This document shows, piece after piece, positions 48,356 to 60,099 of a stretch of 64,000 nucleotides of DNA. The stretch is from Ophiura sarsii. Its lineage: Eukaryota; Echinodermata; Ophiuroidea; Amphilepidida; Ophiuridae. The position numbers were made by a program, and so were the translations under genes. Where the stretch lies: assembly GCA_035610835.1 (NCBI GenBank), contig CM069443.1:86798690-86862689 (forward strand), given 5' to 3'. Positions within the stretch are counted from its first letter, which is position 1; each line of letters starts with the position of its first letter. The notes beneath the pieces were generated by a model. That model searched no databases, had not been told where the DNA came from, and saw only the letters and a list, made by a program, of their open reading frames with translations.

Positions 48356-48651
48356 ATAAGCGTGGAATCCACAACATGGTGGACCAATTAGTCTGCCAAA
48401 CCTTAAACACTGTAATATCATACAAAATATATTCATCAGAGCTAAACATCACCCCGGGATAGACATCCCATTGTACATATAGTACATCCAATATTTATCG
48501 ATTTCACGCAGCAAATTATTCACCAAACGATTGCGCGATATTATATACACGTGACACAGATGGATCGTGAGGAGAGGCTATGGATGGTGAACCGGGCCAA
48601 CTTATTATATGTAGCCATAATACGCCCATAAAAACAAACTTGTATTCCCCA
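48356..48651. other. No recognised feature
   Basis: Non-coding; short frames only. Confidence 0.5.
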
Positions 48652-48654
48652 TTA

Positions 48655-48917
48655 GGCGACGTTGAATAAACACACCCTGTTTTAAGGGCGGACGGATCTA
48701 TATCAAGTAGGGTCGGTCGGTCAGGTTTTTTGTTTGTTTTGTTTGTTTGTTTGTTTTTTACTAAAATTTCACCAAAATCTGCAAAATTCAGGAATAATGT
48801 TAAAAACAACGGCTGACTTTACATGATTTGAGAAAAAAAATTCTAAAAAAATTCTTAAAAAATGCAAAAAATGGGTTGGTCGGGCCCGTAAAACAGGGTA
48901 TGGTTTTTTTCCTCACC
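48655..48917 (+). mobile_element. Harbinger-like MITE with TTA target duplication
   Basis: TTA at 48652-48654 and 48918-48920. Left GGCGACGTTGAATAAACACA then CCCTGTTTTAAGG; right CCCGTAAAACAGGGTATGG...CTCACC. Interior AGTAGGGTCGGTCGGTCAGG and T tracts. Confidence 0.8.
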
Positions 48918-48920
48918 TTA

Positions 48921-49190
48921 GGCAACAAATAAACCCTGTTCTAAGGTCCAGACCGACAAAGAATTTATTCATTTGAATTTTGTTTAAACTTGAGAAGAAA
49001 AAGAACTATCTTTTTATCTTTGTTATTTTTGGAAATTTTGATAACTTTTTGATTACTTATTCTGAAAATGTTGGAAATTTGTAAAAGGTTTTTGATGTAA
49101 ATTTGACAAATGTGCTTGACTTTTGTTGAGGGTGGAAAAAAATCTCCTCACCAACCTATCTTTTAAGGTCCATCTTATCTGCCCATAGAG
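48921..49190 (+). mobile_element. Decayed second Harbinger-like MITE abutting the first
   Basis: Starts GGCAACAAATAAACCCTGTT right after the TTA at 48918-48920, so the two share a target triplet. The right end is degraded (CTTTTAAGGTCCATCTTATCT). Confidence 0.55.
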
Positions 49191-49639
49191 CATATTTTTG
49201 TATGTCCCATCAGGTCCGTAGCTACTTAGAGGTGTAACCATAGTGAAGTCAAGTGGCAACATTGACACACAAGTCCTTGATGGGGCTTGGCAAACTCACT
49301 TGACATACTAATGAGACGTTATCTTTGTATCAACTCAATATCCCTTTCAAGGGCCCCATTATCTACATCTTATCTCTATGATCAAGTCTTGGTCCTGGAG
49401 AGGGGGAAGGGGATTGGGACGGAATGGAAAGGAGTGAGGGGAACATAGGGTGAAGGGTGAAAAGGGGAGTGAGAAGGGGAGGCAGGGACGTAGGGTCTAA
49501 AGGCTTTAAAAAACTTTATTTCCCCTAAAAATGGTACAAATGCAAATAAATCAAGGATCTTGGGTTTTGTCGTAAGCATTGTCTTTAGAATGCACAGTGT
49601 TTGCTTTGCAGTTTTTGGAATTTGCATAAAATGGGAGTC
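49191..49639. other. Purine-rich tract, no gene
   Basis: 49395-49490 is almost all A/G (GGAGAGGGGGAAGGGGATTG and similar). The minus-strand frame across it is proline/serine rich because of this bias. Confidence 0.55.
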
Positions 49640-49886
49640 TTTAAAGGAGGGGTCATGGTTATTGGTGCTCAAATTTTCGCAAGTGCATTGTATAACTATG
49701 ACTGCATCGACACCAGGACTTTCGATTGCCGCAAATTTTAAAAATTGCATGTTGAGAGATGGCGATTTTTATTCGTTTTTGTCATACGTATGTTTTGTTC
49801 TATATTATAACTATGTGATTTTTCCTCAATAATTATTTTCTAACATCAAATGCACAATGTTGTGCTTGCGGGACCCCTCCTTTAAA
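49640..49886 (+). mobile_element. MITE with perfect 15-bp ends TTTAAAGGAGGGGTC
   Basis: TTTAAAGGAGGGGTC at 49640-49654 and its exact complement at 49872-49886. 247 bp, non-coding. A rearranged relative is at 59330-59660. Confidence 0.85.
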
Positions 49887-51926
49887 TGAAGAAAAAAAAT
49901 AGGTTCTTTAACACCAGCAGCAAAACATGAAGAAGGGTTGTTTCAGTCCGGGGGAGGGGGGGGTACTCGGATTTGGTTTGGTCGGGGTGTGCCGCTGGAG
50001 ATTCAAAACGGTACCTATTTCTAAGGATTTTGCTTCATAATAGACCCAATTTTCGCAAGTAATCGGGAAAATAGCCCAATTTTCTCAATTTTTCGCGAAA
50101 ATAGACCCATTTGTAAAAAGTGACCCCATTATTAGGGATTTTCCAGCACAAATCATACCCCATGTTTAGGGATTTTTTGCAAAAAAATGCGCCCCATTAG
50201 AGCTGCACGTCCCTGTATACCGTATTAGACAAGTACCCCCACCCCCTGGATTTCAGTGTGTTACATTGCTCATCCATCACTCTCCAAAGTCACTGCATGA
50301 TTCAGGGGTTTTTTTAGATTTTGTATTTCCTAAATTTACCTTGCCTTTGACTATAACCGTAACTATAAGAAGACATGCATAACAAGCATCACAACAACAA
50401 AAGTGTTAATACATTCGGCACAACCATAGATTCTTAAGAATGGCACAACTGTGCACTTTGTTAACATTTGAAAGGAGTAGGAATATGAAGGAAAGGGGAG
50501 GTGAGAGGCAAAATATAGGGGAGGAGGTGGGTATGAGGTGGAAGGGGAGACAATTAATGGGTGAGAGAGAGAGGAAGGGTAAGGGAGAATAAAGGGGTTA
50601 GGTGAAGGGTGATCAAGGGGAAAGAGGGTAGTTCCAAAAAGGAGAGGGTTTGTGATTTTTTTACTAGAAAAAGTCGGGATTTGAGTGCCAAAGAATACCA
50701 ATCTTTCAATAATTTAGGGTTTTGGCATTAAAAACACTCTTTCTTTGTGATTTCTTAATTTTTCTTCTTATCCAGTATCACCACCCAAAAAAGTTTTATC
50801 TAGGCGTGAAAATGCTGACTAACAGCTGACTGCACTTGGTTGAAACTTGGACGCCATCAGTATGCAGGCAGACACTACATGAATATGTTCCATTTTGGTA
50901 ACATCACGCTTGCCAGCACAATACATAATTTCAATCTTCTCTCACATTCAACGGCACTCACACGTGTATGCTGAGAAAATATGTAAAATGTCAAGGAATC
51001 GTCGAGCATAACTCGACGAAAATGTCAGGTTTCGTCACACAATGTTGATGACGCACAAACACACGCGTGCTGCGTATATATAGGAAGAACCGTACATACA
51101 TACTATCCCTAGAAACCTCACACGTCGCCCTACTAAAAGACCTGCCATGCCCATTACATGTGTCTGCTGCTATACTAAAAATACCTGGGGGCAAGCACGC
51201 ACGAGAGGATTTCGGACCCGAGTCGATTGTCTTACGATAATCAAGTTTAAACATCACACTAAACGGCACTCATCCTTTATTTTCGAACTGAAGTAACCTG
51301 CCGGATTGAATCCCCACAGATGACTTGATGCTCTTTTAGACAATTAAAGGCTGGCCAATTGTTTTCCCCAGATGAACTCAGCAAGCTTAGACTTAGACAA
51401 GCGTACGAGTCATTACCCTCTCCTGGTACAAGTGGCACGTTTTTCCCAACGACTTGTAGTAGAATCAAGCGGTGAGTATTTCAACACATTGGTTGACTAC
51501 ATGGACTAGGTGCGGGTAATATAAGAATCTAGTCTAAGGCAACAACAAAAATTGTTTGGTAGTCCTCCAGAGCTCTCAAAAAATGTGATTTTTTTGGCAC
51601 TTTTTGGTCTATAACTCAAAAAATAAATAAGATATTAAAAAAAAATTAAAAAAATCTCCTGGGGAATGTTATCAGGATTATCATTAAACTAGTATGACAA
51701 AATTTAACAAAATATATTTTGAGTTATCTTTTCCAAACCTAAAATGGGTCAAAAAACGTGTTTTTATAATTTTTTCCAAAATGGTCAATTTCATAATCAT
51801 GGTTGGATTCATTGAACCCTTTTCTGCAAAAAACTGTATACGTTTATAAAGATTAAATGAATATTGAAGAAATTAAGTTACGGCAGTTTTACGGAGGCTG
51901 TACCTGAGAGTCCACACCCCCCTTAA
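49887..51926. other. No recognised gene; purine-rich tract and TATA-like site
   Basis: 50475-50650 is purine-rich (AAGGAAAGGGGAGGTGAGAG and similar). GCGTATATATAGGAAG at 51077-51092 looks like a TATA box on the plus strand but no transcript unit is evident. Confidence 0.4.
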
Positions 51927-52060
51927 ACTGTTAACAAACAAAAAAACAAAAACAAAAAATTAAAAAAAATCTGATGAAAAAAAGAAGAAAAATATCGGAG
52001 CGGCCCTAAATCTGACGAGTGGGCGGTCGAGGACAACATAACAACAAAAAAATGTTGGCC
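51927..52060. mobile_element. Left-truncated Harbinger-like MITE
   Basis: Contains GGAGCGGCCCTAAATCTGACG and GGTCGAGGACAACATAACAA, then AATGTTGGCC|TAA, matching the right half of 16723-17029. Confidence 0.7.
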
Positions 52061-52259
52061 TAATCCAGGTAAGGATGAAAATCCCATTCTGAAGTATGTC
52101 ATTACTTCTTATTGACGAGTCATCTAGCGATATACCACAAACATCTGAGATGTAATACCTTAAATTTCTAAGGGCAATAGACTAATGGGCGTATTCTCGT
52201 ACTAAACAAGCTAAAACCGTGTCTAACTGAATTTGTGTCTAAATTAAAAACGTGAGTTT

Positions 52260-52577
52260 ATTGCACGCTAGGATTGGGTGATTATTGTGGAAGTGACAAT
52301 CCAAAATGTAAGGTGAAGTCCGATTTTCATTTTCACATTTTTATTTTCTACACGCGGACCCATCTACGGGTACCCATCTACGGGTACCTTATCGATTACC
52401 GGTAGTGCAGGTTGGACAGTCGGCCGCATTGTTGCGATGGATCAATACGCCACACATACGCTACCTGTCATACTCTCCCCCGTGTTGAAATGTAAAATGT
52501 GAAAATGAAATTGTGACTTTACCTTACATTTTGGATTGTCACTTCTTCAATATTCAACCGATCCTAGCGTGTAATAT
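52260..52577. mobile_element. Fold-back element with TTGCACGCTAGGATTGG ends
   Basis: Left arm through AAGTGACAATCCAAAATGTA and AGGTGAAGTC pairs with the right arm (ACCTTACATTTTGGATTGTC ... CCGATCCTAGCGTG). A short duplication, ACCCATCTACGGGT, lies in the loop. Confidence 0.75.
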
Positions 52578-52745
52578 CTCATATTAAAGAAGATAAATTT
52601 CTCAACAACTTTATGATTTAATATTTTTAAGTAGGATATATATTTTTAGAGTTAAAAGTCCATTTATTACCTGTATAGTTATTTTTTTTGATGACTGTAT
52701 TATAGTTATTCTAAAGGCAATACAACAATCAGTATCAATGTCAAA
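52578..52745 (+). repeat. Dispersed repeat shared with 58310-58490 and 58760-58930
   Basis: ATTTCTCAACAACTTTATGA...TTTATTACCTGTATAGTTAT...GACTGTATTATAG matches TTTCTTTACAACTTTGTTG...TTTATTACCTGGTCAGTTAC...GACTGTATATGC at 58796-58912. Confidence 0.6.
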
Positions 52746-53343
52746 TTGCACCACTTCCCCACAATCATGATCTGTCAAAAGCATTGACAACACTACTCAA
52801 ACCAACATTAAGATATAATATAAAGGGGGAATGGGATATTGTCACCACTAAGTAGGTCGATGTCAATTTGCAGCGATTTTGAAAGACTTCCTTGAGTGAA
52901 ACTATTCACATCTCACACTAGAAAACATGTCACTGGATCAATTGCAATTGCTTTGAATATTTCTACTACAAGCCTTAAAATCTGTATACAAATATTGTCC
53001 AGGTTTCTGCAATTTATCCTCAACAACGAAAACACAGTCAAGAACTCAGCAAAAATTGACATGAATAATGTTCCTATATCCACCAACCTACTATAATGTG
53101 TACTGTTATGAGTGTTAGCAGGCAGATAGTTCATTCTCCATAAATACATATTGAATATAATGCAACGAAACCCTCTACATTATAGGACGAATCCCACATC
53201 ATTTCATTTTTGCTAAAAGTAATTCAATTCTAGCATACATGTAGCTAGCTGCATACGATAACATTCTCTAGTGCAGGCTCCATTAATTACACCTGATACT
53301 TGCAGCTCGCTGATGATAGATTATTGTCTAATCTATCTGATAT
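52746..53343. other. No recognised feature
   Basis: AT-rich, non-coding. Confidence 0.5.
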
Positions 53344-53615
53344 TTAACACTTTCCACGCGGCTATTAGTTTTACCATAATATACAAAACAGATTTTTCAA
53401 AAACATTTTCGCAATTTTCAAAGTCTATCTCAAGGATTGCAGAACCAACCAATACTAGGCATGTTTGTACTTAATTCAATGCATTTCTCATGGTGATTCC
53501 AAAGAATCACCGATTCCAAATATGGTAATGAAATTCAATAATGTTGAAATTTTTGAAACATTTTGTGAGATTTTGGAATGTCGTCTGCAGACGCCTGCCG
53601 CGTGCAAAGTGTTAA
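53344..53615 (+). mobile_element. TTAA-flanked MITE (CACTTTCCACGCGGC family), copy 3, uninterrupted
   Basis: Left TTAACACTTTCCACGCGGCT, right GCCGCGTGCAAAGTGTTAA. 272 bp without insertion; it defines the family and shows where copies 1 and 2 were split. A short local duplication (GTGATTCCAAAGAATCACCG) is specific to this copy. Confidence 0.85.
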
Positions 53616-54630
53616 GAGGCTTTGCATTTGCACAGAACAGTAGAGAATATGATCACCAATACGTTCAGTGTGAAACAAAGCCTTGGGTTCCACCGCAGCT
53701 CAAATTCACAGAAATATAAGAGAAAACCCATTTACGATTTTACAGACCCGTTTTACCCCCATATTAACCGCGAAATCAATTTCGTCAGTTTGCCTCGTTC
53801 CCGATTTCTGGCATATTGACACTACTCATCATATAGAGCACACATAGTGAACCTATGTACACAATTTACTTTATATGCATATATTCCACTTTCATTTACG
53901 CACAGAAACAAGTAATAGTATTCATCGAATTCTTGTTGAAATTTACCCCCTAGCTGTAATCTCAATTCTTCACATAATATACCCCTTTCATGGTTCAACC
54001 AGGCATCTTGAGCATAAAGACTACCGACAAACCCCCACAAACAGTATTTTCTCATCAAAACTGTCATTGATCGTATCCATTTCAAAATTGAGAAAGTCAT
54101 TTGGGCAACTTCGGAGAGCAAAAATAAAATGCACATTTCATCGTAGAAAGAAATACTACCATATTATTTGAACTGTGTTCACATTTTCATTTTGAGTTCA
54201 ATTCACACATCCACAAATTACAACATATGTTTTGATTTGTCATGATTTTTTCTTCAACTAAGGATGGAGTATATTTATACAGCTCTTGATTGCAAAATAC
54301 ATCATCCATTTTTGTCTCATTTTGATATCACCAATAAGTACTCAAAATGAAGTATATAAAAGAGAAACAATATACTACTTACATGTATATAATCCTATCA
54401 AACCATTCTTTGACTTGACCCAACCATATATATTATATGTTATTTTATATTATAACCAAACCAGTTTATTTTACTGACTTGACTACTATCAGATATGCTT
54501 TATACTTGACTTTACTCCAGGAACATAGGACCTGATTTCATTCACATCAAATCTATCTGTGATATGATATGACTGGATTGTGACTTGCGGTTTAGTGACT
54601 TGCTCACAACACTGCAGAATGGACTTTGTA
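53616..54630. other. No recognised feature
   Basis: AT-rich, non-coding. Confidence 0.5.
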
Positions 54631-55262
54631 ACTGACCCACCCTGTATACAAACCACACCCTCAATACAGACCTAGCACTGACCCACCCTGTATACAAACC
54701 ACACCCTCAATACAGACCTAGCACTGACCCACCCTGTATACAAAACCACACCCTCAATACAGACCTAGTACTGACCCACCCTGTATACAAACCACACCCT
54801 CAATACAGACCTAGCACTGACCCACCCTGTATACAAAACCACACCCTCAATACAGACCTAGCACTGACCCACCCTGTATACAAAACCACACCCTCAATAC
54901 AGACCTAGCACTGACCCACCCTGTATACAAACCACACCCTGAATACAGACCTAGCACTGACCCACCCTGTATACAAACCACACCCTCAATACAGACCTAG
55001 CACTGACCCACCCTGTATACAAACCACACCCTCAATACAGACCTAGCACTGTCCCACCCTGTATACAAACCATACCCTCAATACAGACCTAGCACTGACC
55101 CACCCTGTATACAAAACCACACCCTCAATACAGACCTAGCACTGACCCACCCTGTATACAAACCACACCCTCAATACAGACCTAGCACTGACCCACCCTG
55201 TATACAAAACCACACCCTCAATACAGACCTAGCACTGACCCACCCTGTATACAAACCACACC
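54631..55262 (+). repeat. Minisatellite array, 46/47-bp unit, about 14 copies
   Basis: Units contain CTGACCCACCCTGTATACAA and ACCACACCCTCAATACAGAC then CTAGCA. Length differs by one A (CAAACC / CAAAACC). Units are nearly identical, so expansion is recent. Confidence 0.95.
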
Positions 55263-55831
55263 TATAGCACTGTTGGGATTTGACGAGGTACGCATCATCA
55301 AATAAGGTACGCATCCTCAAACAAATAGGATCCAGTCAATTTATTCAGAGCGGTTAAAATATTCACTAATCCTATTTTGTTTGACCGTTATCGTTCTATC
55401 TCTAAAGGCATTACTATTTTAAAGCCAGTACTATCTTACAACATCAACACGATTATGTTCAAAAGACTTATAATTTTGAGATTTATTTCTGAGACTCAGA
55501 TGGTGATTTCACTGGGCTAATATAATCATCCAGCACAATCCTTATCGCATCATTATGCAAGTGCCACTTGCATAACGCATAGTAGCATATTTCATATTCA
55601 TGTACTTAACCTGCAAACAAAACCTTCCCCCTAAAAAGGGAATATTAGAATGTCAAAATATAGACCACTTTTACAAATTCTGCATCATAGCTCTCACACA
55701 TCCAAAGGGGGTAACAGATATAGCGGCCAATGTATCCATTGTAAGGCCTTAAATGAAGAAAAAAATGGTGCTGATGTTTAATGACTCAAAATTAAAGAGG
55801 GCAGAATGCTGGTCTTTTGATTTCAAGAACA
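55263..55831. other. No recognised feature
   Basis: AT-rich, non-coding. Confidence 0.5.
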
Positions 55832-55839
55832 TTAGGTGG

Positions 55840-56171
55840 CAGTGGCGTATCTGGGATTTTTTCCAGGGGGGGGCAAAGGATATTTCTTCCTGGTGAACAC
55901 CAGTTCGACCCGACAGAAATTTTCATAAAAGGTTGCCCCAAATTTTTTCCCAGTCAGTCACCTCGTGAATTTCACGTATAAGTGGGGGGGGGGGGGGGGG
56001 ATGGTCAAAAAATTTTGGACGGTCAAAAATTTTCGCACAGTCACAAAATTTCGCACGGTCACAAAAAATCGCCCTTCCCCCCATTTTTCCTGGTGGGTAG
56101 GTTTGAATTTCCTGCTGAGCACCTTCAGGGGGGGGGGGTGCCCCCCCTTCCCTCCGGCTGTTACGCCACTG
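55840..56171. mobile_element. hAT-like MITE with perfect 8-bp target duplication
   Basis: TTAGGTGG at 55832-55839 and 56172-56179. Ends CAGTGGCGTA / TACGCCACTG, a perfect 10-bp pair. 332 bp with several G- and C-tracts (55984-56000, 56129-56150), which create false frames. Confidence 0.92.
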
Positions 56172-56179
56172 TTAGGTGG

Positions 56180-56470
56180 GCATTATCTCCAGAGGGGGGG
56201 GGGGGACGACTTTGTGGATATGAGGTTACAGTGATGTGCAACCAAATAGGGTCCCATTTTTCACCCTCTGGTAAATGGATGACCTCTTTTCAAAGCCATT
56301 TTTGGTAAATGTATGGGTCTAAAATCCTTAATGTTGCTGTTTTTCACTGAAATGTTAGCAAAATCTGTCAAATATATAGGGACGTTATGGGTTTCCAGTA
56401 AACATATGGGTCCATTTCCCCCCGAAAATTGGTAAATGTTTGGGTCAATTTTCATTTTGCTGGCCCTACC
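56180..56470 (+). repeat. Dispersed repeat related to 8530-8690
   Basis: AGGGTCCCATTTTTCACCCT then CTGGTAAATGGATGACCTCTTTTCA matches AGGGTCCCACTTTTCATCCC then TGTGGAAAATAATGACCCCTTTCA at 8547-8590. Both continue with a TTTTTGGT-AAA-TGGG repeat pattern. Confidence 0.5.
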
Positions 56471-57597
56471 GAGAACAAAAATCTGAGAACCCCCTCCCCC
56501 TGGTCATCATCATCGTCATTGTCGTCATCTTTATCATCATCATTATCCAGCATTTCACAATCTGTGGTTGAAAGAAGTTGTGTGAAACGTGACCTATTTT
56601 TGTATTAAATCTAAATATTGATTTTACTTTTTTTCCAGAATTCCTTATCTTTTCAATGGGGACAAAATGTTTATCATTCAAACCTCTATGCAAAGTTTAT
56701 AATTTTAAAAATACATAAATAAACAAAACATGAAAACGCTTCATAGGTTCGATCAACAATGTGCGAAGAATATGTTTGGAATTTCAGAAAATATTGCAAG
56801 AAAACAAAACTTTTTTGTTTTACACTCGTACAACAAGGGAATACATCCATCTCATATGCACACACGGGATAATTGCCGCTAGCTGTTGTGCGTGGGCTTT
56901 GGCACCGTATTCCCTGACGATTGATAGTGACAGAGGCACGACACCTTAGCCGAAAACAGTCCACCATACTAAGACCCTACGGATTGCGCGATTTGGGTTT
57001 GACATGGTTGTTCTATAAAGCTTATTAAAACCGCTAAATGCTAAGTATGATGTTGTTACAACAGCCCTTATGTAAACCAAAGGAAGGCCTGTATGGCGGT
57101 TTATTATATTCTAAATGCTGGCGCTGATCGGCTACATCAAGAATTCATGCGATCAATATAAACATGGCCTTGTTAATTTCACAGTTCTAAATAATAGAGA
57201 TACCTACTGTTCCTATAACATGTTTACAATCTTTGACAATTCTTAAAAATGTCTTGCTTTTATTATCATGTTACATCAAACATGATATTGAAATGGTCCC
57301 ACTAGGACATATTATTAGTGTGGTTCGAGCAGAACAACTAGTAAACAAATAAACAAATAAACAAACAAACAAACTAAACCAAATTACTAAACAATCAAAC
57401 AATCTATATTTGTTTGTTTTAATAAATAACATTTTGTTTCACTATAAAGAAGACAAAAATCATAGTTATTTCATCAGATATTTGCAAACAATTTCTTCAT
57501 ACTTTTCTTTCTCAAATTTGCCAGTAGGCAAAAAAAAGGCTATTAGGCTATTCCAGTTGAAATCCCCCCCCCCCCCCCTCCCGGTACACCCCGTATG
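56471..57597. other. No recognised gene
   Basis: ATC/TCATC-rich tract at 56508-56550 and (AAAC)n at 57345-57380; C-tract at about 57566. No domain in the short frames. Confidence 0.5.
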
Positions 57598-57720
57598 GAC
57601 GACATGATTTTGTATCATATTTTGTTTGTTGTACGGCGCTCAGAGGCTTTTTGTATTAAGCGCCTAAGAAATGTCTTGTTATTATTATTATATTATATTA
57701 TTATTATTTCATAAAGTGCC
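57598..57720 (+). mobile_element. LINE/SINE 3' tail
   Basis: GTACGGCGCTCAGAGGC...ATTAAGCGCCTAAGAAATG followed by (TTATTA)n. The GCGCT...TTAAGCGC hairpin just before a TTATT repeat is the conserved 3' end of many CR1/L2-type LINEs and the SINEs that use them. No coding part remains nearby. Confidence 0.65.
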
Positions 57721-58309
57721 CCTGCAGTTCCGCTACCGATTGGTCCAGGGGCACAACCACCTGGTGTGGTGAAGGGGGAAAGCCCCACCCACCCCTTGAA
57801 GCTGGAGCTCTTTTGTGGAATGAAGCACCTGTAAGCAAATGGCGTACCTTTGTTTTATACACGGCAGGGTAAGGTGTACGGTGAGGGTAAAGTTAACTTA
57901 TTATCATATTAACATCGACCCAATGCGACCGGGAATGCCTCTGCAATAGATCTTTTTTAAAGATAATTTTAGGGGGTGCACACACCCGCTGCTCCAACGT
58001 GCCCAGTAGGGAACAAACACAAAAGGCCCAGTTATATCTGTCAATCTGATTGTCTTGCATAAATGTATTGTTTGGGACTGTTTTTGGTTACATTTCGATG
58101 TATGTTTGTAATCAGTTAATAAAATATCGGATGTTTCAAAAGAATCAAATGTGGTATCAAAATGTAGCTACAAACATTCCCAAATATCAAAAAAATAAAT
58201 GAATCATATCATTAAAGGCAGTCAGATTATTCTATCAGTGGTCAATTAATTTGACCACTAAGTGGTTAATTTGAATCCTCAAATCTTGAAATGACTGAAA
58301 TATATGTGC
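57721..58309. other. No recognised feature
   Basis: Non-coding. Confidence 0.5.
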
Positions 58310-58930
58310 CGCCACAATGAACCACTTTGCCACATCCAGCTGCAATACAGTCCTCAATAGAAATAACTGACCAGGTAATAAATATGCTCTCAACTCCAAA
58401 ACTAAAACTCCTACGAAAAAAAATCTGAATATAAAGAGATTTATAAGAAATGTCTTTAATTTGAGATATTACATGTGAAGATTGAATGAATATTAACTCA
58501 GTATGTGCCCTAAACCAAAACAAAGTCTGTTTTTCATTTTAACATTTCATTCGTCTACACGCAGCCTCTGACTAGCAACAGGCAGATTATTGATTAACTG
58601 GTTAGCGACAAATTCACCGGTTGATAGTAAGACGGGGATTGGGGATGCTTTAATTGATCAATGCAACCCATACACTGTCCTGCGTGTTCAAAACCCAAGT
58701 GTTGAAATGTAATCTGCACTTTGTTCTATCCTTTTCAATGTAGCGTCCTTATTTATTAACCGATCTTAATGAATAATGTATCATGTAATGAAGAGAAATT
58801 TCTTTACAACTTTGTTGTTGAATATTTTTATGTAGAAGCTGTACATGTATGTACATGTAAGAGTATATTTATTACCTGGTCAGTTACTTATTTTGAGGAC
58901 TGTATATGCTATACGTAGCAAAGTGGAAAC
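58310..58930. mobile_element. Fold-back made of two inverted copies of a dispersed repeat
   Basis: 58310-58490 is the imperfect reverse complement of 58760-58930 (CCACTTTGCCAC / GTAGCAAAGTGG; GTAACTGACC-type and TATTTATTACCTGG blocks). A third copy of the arm is at 52578-52745. Confidence 0.65.
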
Positions 58931-59299
58931 GGCCTACAAAAGGGATTGGCATACAACCTGTTCTACATTTAAAGCAATATTATGTGATCTTTTCAAATTT
59001 TTACTCATATTTTTGTCTCTCTTATAATAAAGTTTGACTATCAGGAAAAACTTACCTGAAACTCATTAATATATTTTGACTGTATTTTCCATTTAAAAAC
59101 ATTACTATTAAAAATCATTATGGAAATCTGCTGCCAAATTTAAGGAATTTGTCAACATATCTGTTTGTAAACGGTGGGAAAACGGTGTGAAACTATGGAA
59201 TTCTAAGTTACAAACAAAACAAAACACTCAGAAAACAAAAATATTGCTCTGTATATATTTTAGTTTCATGATTATAAATGTAATTTTGAAAAAACCACA

Positions 59300-59660
59300 G
59301 ATAGAGGGCGTCCCATGAAAAAGATCACATACCTTTGAAGGAGGTGTGTAGCAAGCATAACATTGTGCATTATATGTTAGAAAAAATATTATTGAGCCCA
59401 CTTCACGTAGTTATATAAAACAAAACATCATACTTAATATCATAAAACAAATTTAAAACTATCAACATGCCATTTTAAAAAATTGGCGGTGATCAAAAGT
59501 CACGGTAACAATGACATAATGGTTATTGGTGCTCAAATTTGCACGAGTGCATTGTATAACTATGACTTCATTGATACCGGAACCTTTGATCACCACGAAA
59601 AAAATAAAATAAATTGTATGTTGAGAGATGGCAGTTTGTATTCATTTTTATGATAAGTAT
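59300..59660. mobile_element. Rearranged relative of the MITE at 49640-49886
   Basis: 59333-59500 follows the reverse complement of the MITE (AAGGAGG...GCAAGCATAACATTGTGCAT). From 59516 the sequence switches to the forward orientation (ATGGTTATTGGTGCTCAAAT ... TATGTTGAGAGATGGC). So it is two partial copies head to head. Confidence 0.65.
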
Positions 59661-59874
59661 GATGTTACTATCTGAGTCTGGAAAACTTATATGCAATTCA
59701 TGTATTTTGTTTAGGAAAGACAAAGATTAATATTGAGACATTTGGTCAAAAAGCAAAAGGCAAGGCTATTCTTTAAACATAACCTTCCTCAAGACAACAA
59801 ATCACTACAACTGCTATGCTAGCACCGCATGGTCTATCACATGGCACGATCCGGCGGGATATCAAATGGTCAAA

Positions 59875-60040
59875 AAGTTAACTTTAGCGCAATTGGTTAG
59901 GTGTCCGACTTAGACACCGGCAGCCCAAGTTCGATCCCCTACGCTGGCAAAGAGTGATTTTCCAAAAAGAATTTCACCCATTTTTCTCCTATGATAGTTT
60001 AAATGTCAAAAACACACCCAGGGAGTTAGGGGTAAAAGAC
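59875..60040 (+). repeat. tRNA-derived SINE-like element
   Basis: TAGCGCAATTGGTTAGGTG (A box) and CCAAGTTCGATCCCC (B box) at tRNA spacing with a matching anticodon-arm-like TGTCCGACTTAGACA. A core with TTTTTCTCCTATGATA follows, as at 8990 and 28003. It lies about 550 bp 3' of exon 1, inside intron 1. Confidence 0.65.
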
Positions 60041-60099
60041 ATCTTTCTTCATGTTCCATAAGAGTTGTCACCAACATTGTCATCAGAATACTGGTGATG

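Noticed and set aside
49382..50701. Proline/serine-rich minus-strand ORFs (122 and 112 codons)
   Set aside because: They arise from purine-rich tracts; composition is repetitive and no domain is present.
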